Source: Polaromonas sp. C04 (GTDB lineage: Bacteria; Pseudomonadota; Gammaproteobacteria; Burkholderiales; Burkholderiaceae_C). Taken from it: a stretch of DNA of 64,000 nt. The stretch is from assembly GCF_002002705.1 (NCBI RefSeq), contig NZ_MUNS01000035.1, positions 57,644-121,643 of the forward strand, read 5' to 3'. Shown piece by piece: positions 50,564 to 59,220 of this stretch (the stretch's first letter is position 1; each line of letters begins with the position of its first letter). Below the pieces are notes generated by a model that was given only the letters and a program-made list of their open reading frames with translations, was not told where the DNA came from and did no database searches. Made by a program: the position numbers and the translations under genes.

Positions 50564-51223
50564 ATGAACACTTTGACCAAGATGGCGCTGGGCCTGATCG
50601 GGCAGTTCAAACCCGCGCCCGCCGAGGGTTACGCAGTCAGCACGCTGCCGCTTCCGCCGGCGCAGACCACGGGCGGCCAGCCGCTGATGCACGCACTTCA
50701 GCAGCGCCAGTCGCAGCGCGAGTTTGACCCTGCGCCGCTGCCCTTGCAGACGTTGTCGAACCTGCTCTGGGCCGCTGGCGGCGTGAACCGGCCGGCGCTG
50801 GGCGGGCGGACCGCGCCCAGTGCGCTGAATGCGCAGGAGATCGACATCTACGTGGCCTTACCGGGTGGCCTGTACCGCTACGACGCACCCCCACACCGGC
50901 TGCGCATGGTCGGCGCCATCGACGTGCGGCGCGTGACGGGGTACCAGGACTTCGTCGATACAGCGCCGCTGGACCTGGTGTATGTGGCGCAGCACCGGCG
51001 CATTGCCCTGGTGCCCGCGAGCCAGCGCGACTCCTATGCATGGTTCGCTGCCGGTGCCATGGCGCAGAACGCCTACCTCTACTGCGCCAGCGAGGGGCTG
51101 TCCTGCGTGATCCGGGCCTGGATTGACCGCGGCGCGCTCAGCCAGGCGATGGGACTGTCACCCGATGAGCAGGTATTGGTCGCGCAGACCATGGGCTCGC
51201 CGCGGACGGCTGCGGCGAGCTGA
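50564..51223 (+). CDS. Nitroreductase-fold protein, SagB/ThcOx type
   Basis: FMN-dependent nitroreductase-fold protein of 219 residues. HALQQRQSQREFDPAPLPLQ and LSNLLWAAGGVNRP are family hallmarks (the RRSxRxF region). ASEGLSCVIRAWIDRGALSQ and MGLSPDEQVLVAQTMGSP form the C-terminal part. Start at 50564; an alternative Met lies at 50552. It lies 117 bp after the patatin gene and 36 bp before ppsA. SagB enzymes oxidise azolines in peptides, but no YcaO or precursor is present, so a generic redox role is more likely. Confidence 0.82.
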   Translation: MNTLTKMALGLIGQFKPAPAEGYAVSTLPLPPAQTTGGQPLMHALQQRQSQREFDPAPLPLQTLSNLLWAAGGVNRPALGGRTAPSALNAQEIDIYVALPGGLYRYDAPPHRLRMVGAIDVRRVTGYQDFVDTAPLDLVYVAQHRRIALVPASQRDSYAWFAAGAMAQNAYLYCASEGLSCVIRAWIDRGALSQAMGLSPDEQVLVAQTMGSPRTAAAS

Positions 51224-51259
51224 CGCCCCTCCCACCCCCGAACCCGCAAGGCCTCCATC

Positions 51260-53713
51260 ATGAATTCCGCTCCCCGCTACATCCGCTGGTTCAATCAGAT
51301 CGGCGACGCCGATGTACCCCTGGTTGGCGGCAAGAACGCTTCGCTTGGCGAGATGTACAGCCGGCTCACGGCGCAAGGCGTGAAAGTTCCGAACGGATTC
51401 GCCATCACGGTGCAGGCCTACCGCGCCGTGCTCGATCAGGCCAACGCCTGGCCGGCGCTGCACCAGGCGCTCGACGGGCTGGACGTGGGCGACGTCAATG
51501 ACCTGGCGCGTCGTGCCCGGGCCGCCCGTGACGTGGTCCTGGCCGCCCCGCTACCCCCCGACCTGGCGGCCGAGATTCTGGCCGCATACCGGAAGCTGCG
51601 CGACGAGTACGGCGACGCGCTCACCCTGGCGGTGCGCAGTTCCGCCACCGCGGAGGACCTGCCGACGGCGAGTTTCGCGGGCCAGCATGAAAGTTATCTC
51701 AACGTGGCCGGCGAGGCGCGCCTGCTCGACTCGGTCCGCCAGTGTTTCGCCAGCCTGTTCAAGGACCGGGCGATCAGCTACCGCGTGGACCACGGTTTCG
51801 ACCATTTCAAGGTGTTCCTGTCGGTAGGCGTCATGAAGATGGTGCGCTCCGACCGCGCCGCCAGCGGCGTCATGTTTTCGCTCGATACCGAGACCGGGTT
51901 CCGCGACGCGGTGTTCATCACCGGCGCCTACGGACTGGGCGAGAACGTGGTCCAGGGAACGGTCGATCCGGACGAGTTCTACGTCTTCAAGCCGACGCTG
52001 CGCAGCGGCCACCGCGCAGTGCTGCGGCGTCGGCTCGGCGGCAAGGAAATCCGCATGGTGTATGCATCGGCGGCCGGGCGCGACACGACGCGCAATGTGC
52101 CCACACCGCTCGAAGAGCAGCAGCGTTTCTGCCTCAGCGACGCCGAAGTGCTGACGCTCGCCGACGCCGCGGTGACGATCGAGAACCACTACAGCCGTGA
52201 GGCGGGGCGACCCACGCCGATGGACGTCGAGTGGGCCAAGGACGGCCTGGATGGCGAGATCTACATCGTCCAGGCGCGTCCGGAAACGGTGGCATCGCAA
52301 AAGCCGTTGAGCCTGGTGCACGAGTACCAACTGGCTGCGCGCGGCGTAGTGCGCGTCAGCGGGCGCGCGGTCGGCACGTCGGTGGTGACCGGAAAGGCGC
52401 GCGTCATCACCCACGTGGCACAGCTTGACGAGTTCCAGCCAGGCGAGGTTCTGATCGCCGACACCACCACGCCGGACTGGGGTACGGTGCTGAAGATCGC
52501 CGCTGCCGTGGTCACGAACCGGGGCGGGCGCACCTGCCATGCGGCAATCGTGGCGCGCGAGCTTGGCATCCCTGCCGTGGTCGGCTGCGCCAGCGCCACC
52601 AGCAGCATCGCCACCGGCGAGGAGATCACGGTATCGTGCGCCGAAGGCAACACCGGCCATGTCTATGCCGGCGCCATCGCCTTCACCCGCACCAGCACCG
52701 ACGTCTCGTCCCTGGCCCGCCCGCGCACGCACCTCATGGTCAACCTGGGTAACCCGGACCTGGCTTTCCAGACTGCGTCGCTGCCGACTGACGGCGTCGG
52801 ACTGGCGCGTATGGAATTCATCATTGCCGAGGACATCAAGGTGCATCCGATGGCGCTGGTGCACCCGGAAAAGGTTGCAGATGAAGCCGTACGCGCGCAG
52901 ATCGAGCGTCTGACGCGGGGTTATGCCCGCCCGCAGGACTATTTCGTGCGCCAGTTGTCCGAGGGCGTGGGAACCATCGCGGCGGCCTTTTATCCGAAGC
53001 CGGTGATCGTGCGCATGTCCGACTTCAAGACCAATGAATATGCCAGCCTGCTCGGCGGGAGCTGGTTCGAGCCGGCGGAATCCAACCCGATGATCGGTTT
53101 TCGCGGCGCATCGCGTTATTCACATCCGGCCTACGCGCGCGGGTTCGAGCTCGAATGCGCGGCCATGAAACGCGTGCGCGAGGAGATGGGCCTGGACAAC
53201 GTGCGGCTCATGATTCCGTTCTGCCGCCGTGTGGAGGAAGGCCGGCGGGTGCTGGACGCCATGGCGGCGCAAGGGCTGCGCCGCGGGGTCAACGGGCTGG
53301 AGATCTACGTGATGTGCGAGATTCCCAACAACGTGATCCAGATCGACGCCTTCGCCCGGCTGTTCGACGGTTTTTCGATCGGCTCCAACGACCTGACCCA
53401 GCTCGTGCTGGGTGTGGACCGGGATTCAGAGATTGTGGCGTTCGACTTCGACGAACGCGACGAGGGCGTCAAGGAGATGATCCGCCAGACCATCGCCGGC
53501 GCCAAGCGCAACCAGCGCCACGTCGGGATCTGTGGCCAGGCGCCGTCGGATTATCCAGAGATCGCGCGTTACCTGGTGGAACTCGGCATCGACTCCATGA
53601 GCGTGACCCCGGACACCTTCCTGCGGACCACCCGCGACGTGTTGGCGGTGGAACGGGAACTCGGGCGCCCCGCGCGCGGCGTGAACGACTCATTCGCGAA
53701 GGAAACATCATGA
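51260..53713 (+). CDS. ppsA: Phosphoenolpyruvate synthase
   Basis: Converts pyruvate, ATP and water to PEP, AMP and phosphate; 817 residues. The ATP-binding N-domain has LVGGKNASLGEMYSRL and VRSSATAEDLPTASFAGQ. The swivelling phosphohistidine domain has GGRTCHAAIVARELGIPAVV. The C-terminal PEP/pyruvate TIM barrel has MIPFCRRVEEG, YVMCEIPNN, FSIGSNDLTQLVLGVDRDS and GICGQAPSD. All catalytic parts appear intact. Its stop overlaps the start of the CBS gene by four bases (ATGA). Gluconeogenic or low-energy carbon rerouting is its normal role. Confidence 0.95.
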   Translation: MNSAPRYIRWFNQIGDADVPLVGGKNASLGEMYSRLTAQGVKVPNGFAITVQAYRAVLDQANAWPALHQALDGLDVGDVNDLARRARAARDVVLAAPLPPDLAAEILAAYRKLRDEYGDALTLAVRSSATAEDLPTASFAGQHESYLNVAGEARLLDSVRQCFASLFKDRAISYRVDHGFDHFKVFLSVGVMKMVRSDRAASGVMFSLDTETGFRDAVFITGAYGLGENVVQGTVDPDEFYVFKPTLRSGHRAVLRRRLGGKEIRMVYASAAGRDTTRNVPTPLEEQQRFCLSDAEVLTLADAAVTIENHYSREAGRPTPMDVEWAKDGLDGEIYIVQARPETVASQKPLSLVHEYQLAARGVVRVSGRAVGTSVVTGKARVITHVAQLDEFQPGEVLIADTTTPDWGTVLKIAAAVVTNRGGRTCHAAIVARELGIPAVVGCASATSSIATGEEITVSCAEGNTGHVYAGAIAFTRTSTDVSSLARPRTHLMVNLGNPDLAFQTASLPTDGVGLARMEFIIAEDIKVHPMALVHPEKVADEAVRAQIERLTRGYARPQDYFVRQLSEGVGTIAAAFYPKPVIVRMSDFKTNEYASLLGGSWFEPAESNPMIGFRGASRYSHPAYARGFELECAAMKRVREEMGLDNVRLMIPFCRRVEEGRRVLDAMAAQGLRRGVNGLEIYVMCEIPNNVIQIDAFARLFDGFSIGSNDLTQLVLGVDRDSEIVAFDFDERDEGVKEMIRQTIAGAKRNQRHVGICGQAPSDYPEIARYLVELGIDSMSVTPDTFLRTTRDVLAVERELGRPARGVNDSFAKETS

Positions 53714-54123
53714 AAACACCCATCTCGTCCATGATGCAGCGCAGCGTATGGACCGCCAGCATGGACGACAGCATCGAAGTGGTCGAGCGTCTGGTGGCGG
53801 AAAAAGGTCTGTCATGGGTGCCGGTACAGGACCCGGGTGGCGCCATCGTGGGCGTCATCAGCGCCTCCGACCTGCTGCAGTTCCACGCCACACGGCGCGA
53901 CGCGAAACAGGTCTGCGCCTGGGAGCTCTGCACCTACAAGCCGGTAACGGTGACGCCTGACGCCGACGCCAGCAGCGTGGCCTCGATGATGGCAACGCAC
54001 GGGATTCACCATGTGGTGGTGATGGAAGGGGGCTTGCTGCAAGGGGTTGTCTCGTCGCTCGACTTCGTGCGCCGCTTCGCGGCCGAAGGCGCCGCCGCGC
54101 CCGATCAGGAAAGCGGGAACTGA
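53710..54123 (+). CDS. CBS-domain pair protein
   Basis: A 137-residue protein of two CBS motifs (about residues 10-60 and 75-130), e.g. [40 protein letters not shown] and a second repeat with [23 protein letters not shown] pairs bind adenosine nucleotides. Translational overlap with ppsA suggests it senses adenylate state for, or acts with, PEP synthase. No other domain is attached. Confidence 0.88.
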   Translation: MKTPISSMMQRSVWTASMDDSIEVVERLVAEKGLSWVPVQDPGGAIVGVISASDLLQFHATRRDAKQVCAWELCTYKPVTVTPDADASSVASMMATHGIHHVVVMEGGLLQGVVSSLDFVRRFAAEGAAAPDQESGN

Positions 54124-54141
54124 GCGCCGTTGCGCCGCACC

Positions 54142-54171
54142 GAGCGGCCCCGATTGCCCCTGCTCGCGTCG
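54142..54171 (+). repeat. Direct repeat, right copy
   Basis: GAGCGGCCCCGATTGCCCC followed by TGCTCGCGTCG, near-identical to 49114-49142 and in the same orientation. It lies 18 bases after the CBS stop. Confidence 0.6.
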
Positions 54172-54242
54172 CAACTGTAAGAAACGCCCGGCCGCGCCGA
54201 CCAATCCTTGAAGCCACAATGGCTCAAGCGAAAGGAAGCCCC

Positions 54243-54734
54243 ATGAAGAGCCGAAGAAATATTCTGTTAGGCCTTGGCGCTTTGACCGGCGTTCTGGCGG
54301 GTGCGCGCGGCCTGTGGTCGAGCACCCGCGCGTATGCGGCGCAAGCCTTCGAGGTGACGCACACCGACGCCGAATGGCGAAAACTGCTCACGCCCGACCA
54401 GTACCATATCCTGCGCCAGGCCGGCACGGAGCGGCCTTTCAGCAGCCCGCTGGACAAGGAAAAGCGCGCCGGCGTGTTCAGCTGCGCGGGCTGCGCCCTG
54501 CCGCTGTTCTCGTCCGCCACCAAATTCGACAGCGGCACCGGCTGGCCCAGCTTCTGGCAGCCCCTGGACCATGCCGTGGTGGAACAAAGCGACACCAGCC
54601 TGTTCATGAAGCGGACCGAAGTGCTGTGCCGCCGCTGCGGCGGGCACCTGGGCCATGTGTTCGACGACGGCCCCAAGCCCACCGGACTGCGCTACTGCAT
54701 GAACGGTCTGGCCCTGAACTTCAAGGCGGCATGA
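54243..54734 (+). CDS. msrB: Exported peptide-methionine (R)-S-oxide reductase MsrB
   Basis: Reduces methionine-R-sulfoxide in proteins; 163 residues. An N-terminal twin-Arg-like leader ([20 protein letters not shown]) points to export. The two zinc CxxC motifs are in [11 protein letters not shown] and [21 protein letters not shown] is the family signature. The catalytic Cys is in [13 protein letters not shown], where the usual Asn-Ser is Asn-Gly. Its stop overlaps the msrA start (ATGA). Confidence 0.93.
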   Translation: MKSRRNILLGLGALTGVLAGARGLWSSTRAYAAQAFEVTHTDAEWRKLLTPDQYHILRQAGTERPFSSPLDKEKRAGVFSCAGCALPLFSSATKFDSGTGWPSFWQPLDHAVVEQSDTSLFMKRTEVLCRRCGGHLGHVFDDGPKPTGLRYCMNGLALNFKAA

Positions 54735-55459
54735 CCATGCGTAATTCACTCCTTCTCATCGTCGGCGGCGTGCTCGCCATGTCTGCCTGGGTTTACATGG
54801 GCGGCGGCATGCGCAGCGCCGCAGCAGAAAGCGCCGTCAGGCTGCCCGCGCCGGCGTTCGACATGCCGGCCAACGCCCAAGCGACTCGTGAGACCGCCGT
54901 GTTTGCCGGCGGCTGCTTCTGGGGCGTGCAGGGCGTCTTTCAGCACACCAAGGGCGTACTGGACGCCGTATCGGGCTACGCCGGAGGCAGCAAGCCGACC
55001 GCCAGCTATGAAATTGTGAGCACCGGCACCACGGGTCATGCCGAATCGGTGCAGGTCACGTACGACCCCAAACAGATTTCCTACGGCAAGCTGCTGCAGA
55101 TTTATTTCTCGGTGGCGCACGACCCGACCACGCTGAACCGCCAGGGCCCGGACTCGGGCACGCAGTACCGCTCCGCCATTTTTTACGAGAACGCCAGCCA
55201 GAAGCAGGTGGCCGAGCGCTACATCGCGCAACTGGACGCCGCCAAGGTATTCCCCCGCAAGATCGTGACGCAGCTCACGGCGCTCACGCCCCCGCTCGCC
55301 TTCTACCCCGCCGAGACCTACCATCAGGACTACGCCACGCTGCACCCGAATTCACCTTACATCGCGACGTTTGATCTGCCGAAGATTGCCAACCTTAAAA
55401 CCATGATGCCGGAGTTGTATCGGGACAAGCCGGTGCTGGTGTCCGAGGTCAGGAATTAG
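54731..55459 (+). CDS. msrA: Exported peptide-methionine (S)-S-oxide reductase MsrA
   Basis: Reduces methionine-S-sulfoxide; 242 residues. An N-terminal hydrophobic segment ([20 protein letters not shown]) acts as a signal or membrane anchor. The catalytic Cys is in [42 protein letters not shown] and YRSAIFYEN follow. The start at 54731 gives an ATGA overlap with msrB; the next Met is 54737. With msrB it forms a complete repair pair for envelope proteins, similar in logic to PilB-type systems. Confidence 0.93.
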   Translation: MTMRNSLLLIVGGVLAMSAWVYMGGGMRSAAAESAVRLPAPAFDMPANAQATRETAVFAGGCFWGVQGVFQHTKGVLDAVSGYAGGSKPTASYEIVSTGTTGHAESVQVTYDPKQISYGKLLQIYFSVAHDPTTLNRQGPDSGTQYRSAIFYENASQKQVAERYIAQLDAAKVFPRKIVTQLTALTPPLAFYPAETYHQDYATLHPNSPYIATFDLPKIANLKTMMPELYRDKPVLVSEVRN

Positions 55460-55565
55460 AGTTTGGATGGCGTGGACACACCCAACGCACGCCAGTTTTC
55501 TTTCGTACAACGCATAGAGCGGTAACTGCGGCAGTCTACATGCAGACACTCACCCAATTGAGAGA

Positions 55566-56240
55566 TCAGACCAAGTCAAGTTGGGTAATGCCTGCATCAA
55601 TACGGCCGGAGGCTGAATGGTTCTTGTAGGTCGGCCAATCTGGCGCGTAGTCATCAGCCTGGTTTCCCCATGTGGCCCAGCCGTTTCGCGAACCTCGTGC
55701 AAACATTTCAAGATACGCGCCCGGGCTACACGCCTCCACAATGTCATAGAGTTCGTCTGGCTTGCGCGAATGTTCTCGTTTTTGCGTTCGGAGAATATTC
55801 ACTTGCCGACGCCCCGGCGCCAGAGTACGAGCGTTTTTTCCCCTCACGCCAAACAGCACCAGCTCAGTGGTGTTTCGGAAGTAAAAGCCGACACCCCTGC
55901 CATCTGGGCCACCATCTTTACGTACCTTGTGCCATACGATGTTTGACTTGTACTGGAACCCCCACGCCATCATCACAGCCAAGCCTTCCGGCAACAGTGC
56001 ATTTGGAACCCAAAGGTAGAGGTGCGCCGTGTCCGCTGAAGCATTGGCGACCGGCAAAGCCTTGATATCGTCCAACGTCATCGTGCCGTATCGGTTGAGC
56101 CTTCGGTGTTCCGGGGCCACCTTGCCAGTACGGTTCTGGAATTGCCAAGGCGGATCGGCGAGGATTGTTGCAAACTTCTTCCCTCCAATCCGTTGCGCAA
56201 AATCATCGGCTGCAGACTGCGGCGAAGTTTGTGAAATCAT
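55566..56240 (-). CDS. MT-A70 family adenine methyltransferase (R-M methylase)
   Basis: SAM-dependent N6-adenine methyltransferase of 224 residues. The catalytic DPPW is at residues 29-32 (ATILADPPWQFQNR). The YLWVPNALLPEGLAVMMAWG, NIVWHKVRKDG and ELVLFGVRG segments are typical of MT-A70 enzymes. A C-terminal SRKPDELYDIVEACSPGAY provides the cofactor region. Its start overlaps the stop of the upstream endonuclease gene by four bases. DNA is visibly less GC-rich than its neighbours, which supports acquisition by transfer. It presumably protects host sites from the paired nuclease. Confidence 0.88.
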   Translation of the reverse strand: MISQTSPQSAADDFAQRIGGKKFATILADPPWQFQNRTGKVAPEHRRLNRYGTMTLDDIKALPVANASADTAHLYLWVPNALLPEGLAVMMAWGFQYKSNIVWHKVRKDGGPDGRGVGFYFRNTTELVLFGVRGKNARTLAPGRRQVNILRTQKREHSRKPDELYDIVEACSPGAYLEMFARGSRNGWATWGNQADDYAPDWPTYKNHSASGRIDAGITQLDLV

Positions 56241-56830
56241 GGTATGTCCTGCACGTAGAGTTGTTTGCTGATGCCAAGAACCAATATCGGGCAGCCACCC
56301 CCGCTGCCACCATTGATGCGCGGTAGAAGCTTGCCCATATGAGTGGTTGAAGCACCGTAGCTCGAGCCACGTCCCAAATCATCAAAAATTTTCTGCAACG
56401 CGTCGGTCCGGGTAATGATGACACCGACGCTCACGGCCCGCAGGTCAAACAGAAGACGAAAGTTGTTCAGATCCCGATCGAAGAACGGATCCTTGTTGTT
56501 CCACTCAATTTCCACCGCAACACGATTTTTGAAGCAGTCGATCTTGTGGGTAGGTGACTGACTGGGCACTCCATCGACCATGATTTGAGTATCAAATTGC
56601 TTTTCGACCCACCCACGGTCATACAGGAAAGTATCAATATTTTCAGAAACCTTGCTTTTTCGTCCGCCGCCAACGGTAATCCAGCTCTTTTGAAGACGGA
56701 ACTGGATAAGCAATTCACACAGGTCCTTCCATTGGTCCGGAAAATCTTGACGAAGGATGGCACAAGCATGTTTCCACTCCTGAACCTCGTAGTTTTGGCG
56801 GATAAACAGCGGCAAAAGGTCAATACTCAT
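56237..56830 (-). CDS. Type II restriction endonuclease, BglII/BstYI family
   Basis: A 197-residue endonuclease resembling BglII/BstYI-type enzymes. The PD-(D/E)xK-like core is HKIDCFKNRVAVEIEWNNKD: Asp98, then eight residues, then Glu107-x-Glu109. This matches the BglII D-x8-E-x-Q layout with Glu for Gln. FFDRDLNNFRLLFDLRAVSV follows, as in the family. The start at 56830 (MSIDLLPLF) is chosen; a TTG two codons upstream is possible. The gene is AT-rich. It would be expected to cut a GATC-containing site such as RGATCY or AGATCT, but specificity is inferred only from family. Confidence 0.82.
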   Translation of the reverse strand: MSIDLLPLFIRQNYEVQEWKHACAILRQDFPDQWKDLCELLIQFRLQKSWITVGGGRKSKVSENIDTFLYDRGWVEKQFDTQIMVDGVPSQSPTHKIDCFKNRVAVEIEWNNKDPFFDRDLNNFRLLFDLRAVSVGVIITRTDALQKIFDDLGRGSSYGASTTHMGKLLPRINGGSGGGCPILVLGISKQLYVQDIP

Positions 56831-56939
56831 GAACAATACTGTTGAAAGATCCAGTTATCCAAAGATGATATCTGAATCTGGAGGAAGGTCCAGCATCACA
56901 TGTCTATAACGAATGGCTCGCGTGATGCACTTACCAAAA

Positions 56940-58142
56940 TCAGGCGTGCACCGCCTGCCCCAACCGCCCAATCCCTTCCTCGATCTTCCCCACATCCGCC
57001 GTCGCAAAGCTAAGTCGCAGGGTCGATAGATCAGGGTTGTTCGCATAAAACGGCGCACCCGGCACAAAGGCCACGCCCTTCTCGATCGCGCGCCGGGCCA
57101 GTTCGTTGCCATCCTTCACCTTGCCGCCCGCGCCCGTCAGGCGCGCCCAGACGAACAGGCCGCCCTGCGGCTGCACGAACTCGATGGCGTCGCCCAGGTC
57201 CTTGCGCAGCGCGTTGCCCATGGCCTGGGCGCGCTCGGCGTACACCTTGCGCACATGCGCCAGCGTGGCGGGCATGCGGCCGGCCTTGAGGTATTGCGCG
57301 GCGGTGGCCTGGGCGAAGGTGCTGGTGTGGGCATCGCTGAACTGCTTGCACATGGTGGCCTTGGCCAGCAGCTCGGGCGGCGCCACCATCCAGCCCACGC
57401 GCAGGCCGGGGCTCAGCACCTTGCTCATGGTGCCGCAGTGCGCCAGCCAGTCGCGGCTGCCGGGGACCTGGCTGCTGAGCGCCAGGATGCTGGGCGGCGG
57501 CGCTGCGTTGAAGTACAGGTCGCCATACGGATCGTCTTCGACGATCAGCGTCTGGTATTTGACGGCGAGTTCCAGCACCTTTTTGCGGCGCTCCAGGCCC
57601 AGCAGGGCCCCGCTGGGGTTGCCGAAGGTGGGAATCAGATAGACGAATTTCGGCTTGTGCTCGGCCATGAGTTTTTCCAGCACATCGGTCTGCACGCCGT
57701 TCGCGTCGATCGGTGCGCTGATGACGTCCGCGCCATACAGGCGAAAGCACTGGATGGTGGCAAGAAAAGTCGGCGCTTCCACGATCACCTTGTCGCCGGG
57801 GCCGATCAGGGTCTTGCCGATCAGGTCCAGCGCCTGCTGGCTGCCGGTGGTGACGATCAGGCCCTCGGGCGCGAGGTCCTTCACGCCCTTGCCGGCCATG
57901 AAGGCGGCGAGCTGTTCGCGCAGCGGGTTGTAGCCTTCTGTGGCGCCGTATTGCAGCGCGGCGCCAGGGTCCTGGGTCAGCGCCGCATTGACGGCTTCCT
58001 TGATGCCTTCCACGTCGAACATGGCGCTGTCCGGAAAGCCGCCCGCGAACGAAATGATGCCGGGCTTGCCCAGCAGCTTGAAGAGTTCGCGGATGGCGGA
58101 GGTTTCGACGTTATTGAGTCGATCGGCAAATGGCAGGGGCAT
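56940..58142 (-). CDS. PLP-dependent aminotransferase, class I/II (2-aminoadipate / aromatic type)
   Basis: Fold type I aminotransferase of 400 residues. IISFAGGFPDSAMFDVEGIK and YGATEGYNPLREQLAAFM are typical of the LysN / MocR-C-domain-like subgroup. The PLP Lys is in CGTMSKVLSPGLRVGWMVAP near residue 245, with IVEDDPYGDLYF for the cofactor Asp. The substrate may be 2-aminoadipate, an aromatic or a branched-chain amino acid. It is divergent from nth with only 14 bp between starts, so promoters must overlap coding DNA. Confidence 0.88.
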   Translation of the reverse strand: MPLPFADRLNNVETSAIRELFKLLGKPGIISFAGGFPDSAMFDVEGIKEAVNAALTQDPGAALQYGATEGYNPLREQLAAFMAGKGVKDLAPEGLIVTTGSQQALDLIGKTLIGPGDKVIVEAPTFLATIQCFRLYGADVISAPIDANGVQTDVLEKLMAEHKPKFVYLIPTFGNPSGALLGLERRKKVLELAVKYQTLIVEDDPYGDLYFNAAPPPSILALSSQVPGSRDWLAHCGTMSKVLSPGLRVGWMVAPPELLAKATMCKQFSDAHTSTFAQATAAQYLKAGRMPATLAHVRKVYAERAQAMGNALRKDLGDAIEFVQPQGGLFVWARLTGAGGKVKDGNELARRAIEKGVAFVPGAPFYANNPDLSTLRLSFATADVGKIEEGIGRLGQAVHA

Positions 58143-58156
58143 GGGAAAATCCGTCC

Positions 58157-58795
58157 ATGAAGAAAGAAAACATCGAGCCGTTTTTTGCCGCGTTGAAGGC
58201 GGCCAATCCCCAGCCCAATACCGAATTGGAGTATACGAGCGTGTTCGAGCTGCTCACTGCCGTGCTGCTGTCGGCGCAGGCCACCGACGTGGGGGTGAAC
58301 AAGGCGACGCGCCGGCTGTTTGCGGTGGCCAACACGCCGCAGAAAATCCTGGACCTCGGTTTGGACGGCCTGGAGGGCTACATCAAGACCATCGGCCTGT
58401 TCCGCAGCAAGGCCAAACACCTGATGGAGACCTGCCGCATCCTCGTGGCGCAGCACGGCGGCGTGGTGCCGCGCACGCGCGAGGCGCTGGGGGCCCTGCC
58501 CGGCGTGGGCCGCAAGACGGCCAACGTGGTGTTGAACGTGGCGTTTGGCGAGCCCACGATGGCGGTGGATACGCACATCTTTCGCGTCGCAAACCGTACC
58601 GGCCTGGCACCGGGCAAGACGCCCTATGAGGTGGAGATGCAGCTCATGAAGCGCGTGCCGCCCGAATATCTGGTGGACGCGCACCACTGGCTGATCTTGC
58701 TCGGCCGCTATGTGTGCGTGGCGCGCAAGCCGCAATGCTGGCGCTGCGGCGTGGCGCAGTTTTGCGACTATGCACCCAAGACACCGGCGCCTTGA
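58157..58795 (+). CDS. nth: Endonuclease III (DNA glycosylase/AP lyase)
   Basis: Base-excision repair enzyme for oxidised pyrimidines; 212 residues. The helix-hairpin-helix is ALGALPGVGRKTANVVLNVA with the catalytic Lys, and the catalytic Asp is in PTMAVDTHIFRVANR. The [4Fe-4S] cluster cysteines follow a C-x6-C-x2-C-x5-C pattern in CVARKPQCWRCGVAQFC. The start MKKENIEPFF at 58157 fits the family. Confidence 0.95.
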   Translation: MKKENIEPFFAALKAANPQPNTELEYTSVFELLTAVLLSAQATDVGVNKATRRLFAVANTPQKILDLGLDGLEGYIKTIGLFRSKAKHLMETCRILVAQHGGVVPRTREALGALPGVGRKTANVVLNVAFGEPTMAVDTHIFRVANRTGLAPGKTPYEVEMQLMKRVPPEYLVDAHHWLILLGRYVCVARKPQCWRCGVAQFCDYAPKTPAP

Positions 58796-58796
58796 G

Positions 58797-58858
58797 GTTA
58801 CTATTAAATCAATAGCTGACGGCCCATAACGGGCGACGGCTGGCACCCGTTTTCATCC
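58797..58858 (+). repeat. Dispersed repeat with a CG-rich palindromic half, after nth
   Basis: GTTACTATTAAATCAATAGC begins two bases after the nth stop codon. It is followed by ACGGGCG-ACGGCTGGC-ACCCGT and TTTC. The first half is the AT-rich GCTAC(n)ATAGC-type core; the second is a hairpin followed by T that may terminate nth. A close copy of the second half occurs at 62541-62570. Confidence 0.65.
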
Positions 58859-59220
58859 TTAGCGTGGCCCTGCCGGGCGATGCTGTCGAAGCGCTTCCAT
58901 TGCATGCAGAACGGCTTGCTGAGCCGTTGTGACTTTGTCGGTATAAGGCTGCAGCCAGGACGGGATACCGGGAAATGGGTCGCCCGGCTGTTGCGCCGCA
59001 CCATCGAGCAGAAAGTCTGTCGACTTTCTTTACGCACAAAAATGGCCCTGATTGCAATAGCTTGTCAGCAAACACTATTTTTTCTGGCGCAAAAAATGCG
59101 TGTGTCCTCTTTTATCGACTTTTGCCGACAGAAGGAGTCAACTCGCGGCGCCATGGCAGAGCCGGCACACCCAATTTTCATCGAGTTTCGGCGCTGCGCC
59201 AGGACGAAGCGGGCAGAGAT
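58859..59220. other. Gene-free stretch upstream of the FecR-like gene
   Basis: About 360 bp with no convincing coding frame. An AT-rich part (59020-59120) has a further repeat-like core (ATTGCAATAGC near 59053) and direct TCGACTTT words at 59021 and 59118. It should contain the promoter of the fecR-like operon. I see no clear hexamer pair. Confidence 0.4.

Noticed and set aside
50564..51223. SagB-type thiazole/oxazole peptide biosynthesis
   Set aside because: There is no YcaO cyclodehydratase, precursor peptide or exporter in the neighbourhood; a generic nitroreductase-fold role is more likely.
49448..54123. CBASS anti-phage operon
   Set aside because: A CapV-like patatin is present, but there is no CD-NTase, HORMA/Trip13 or Cap2/Cap3 gene, and the neighbours are metabolic.
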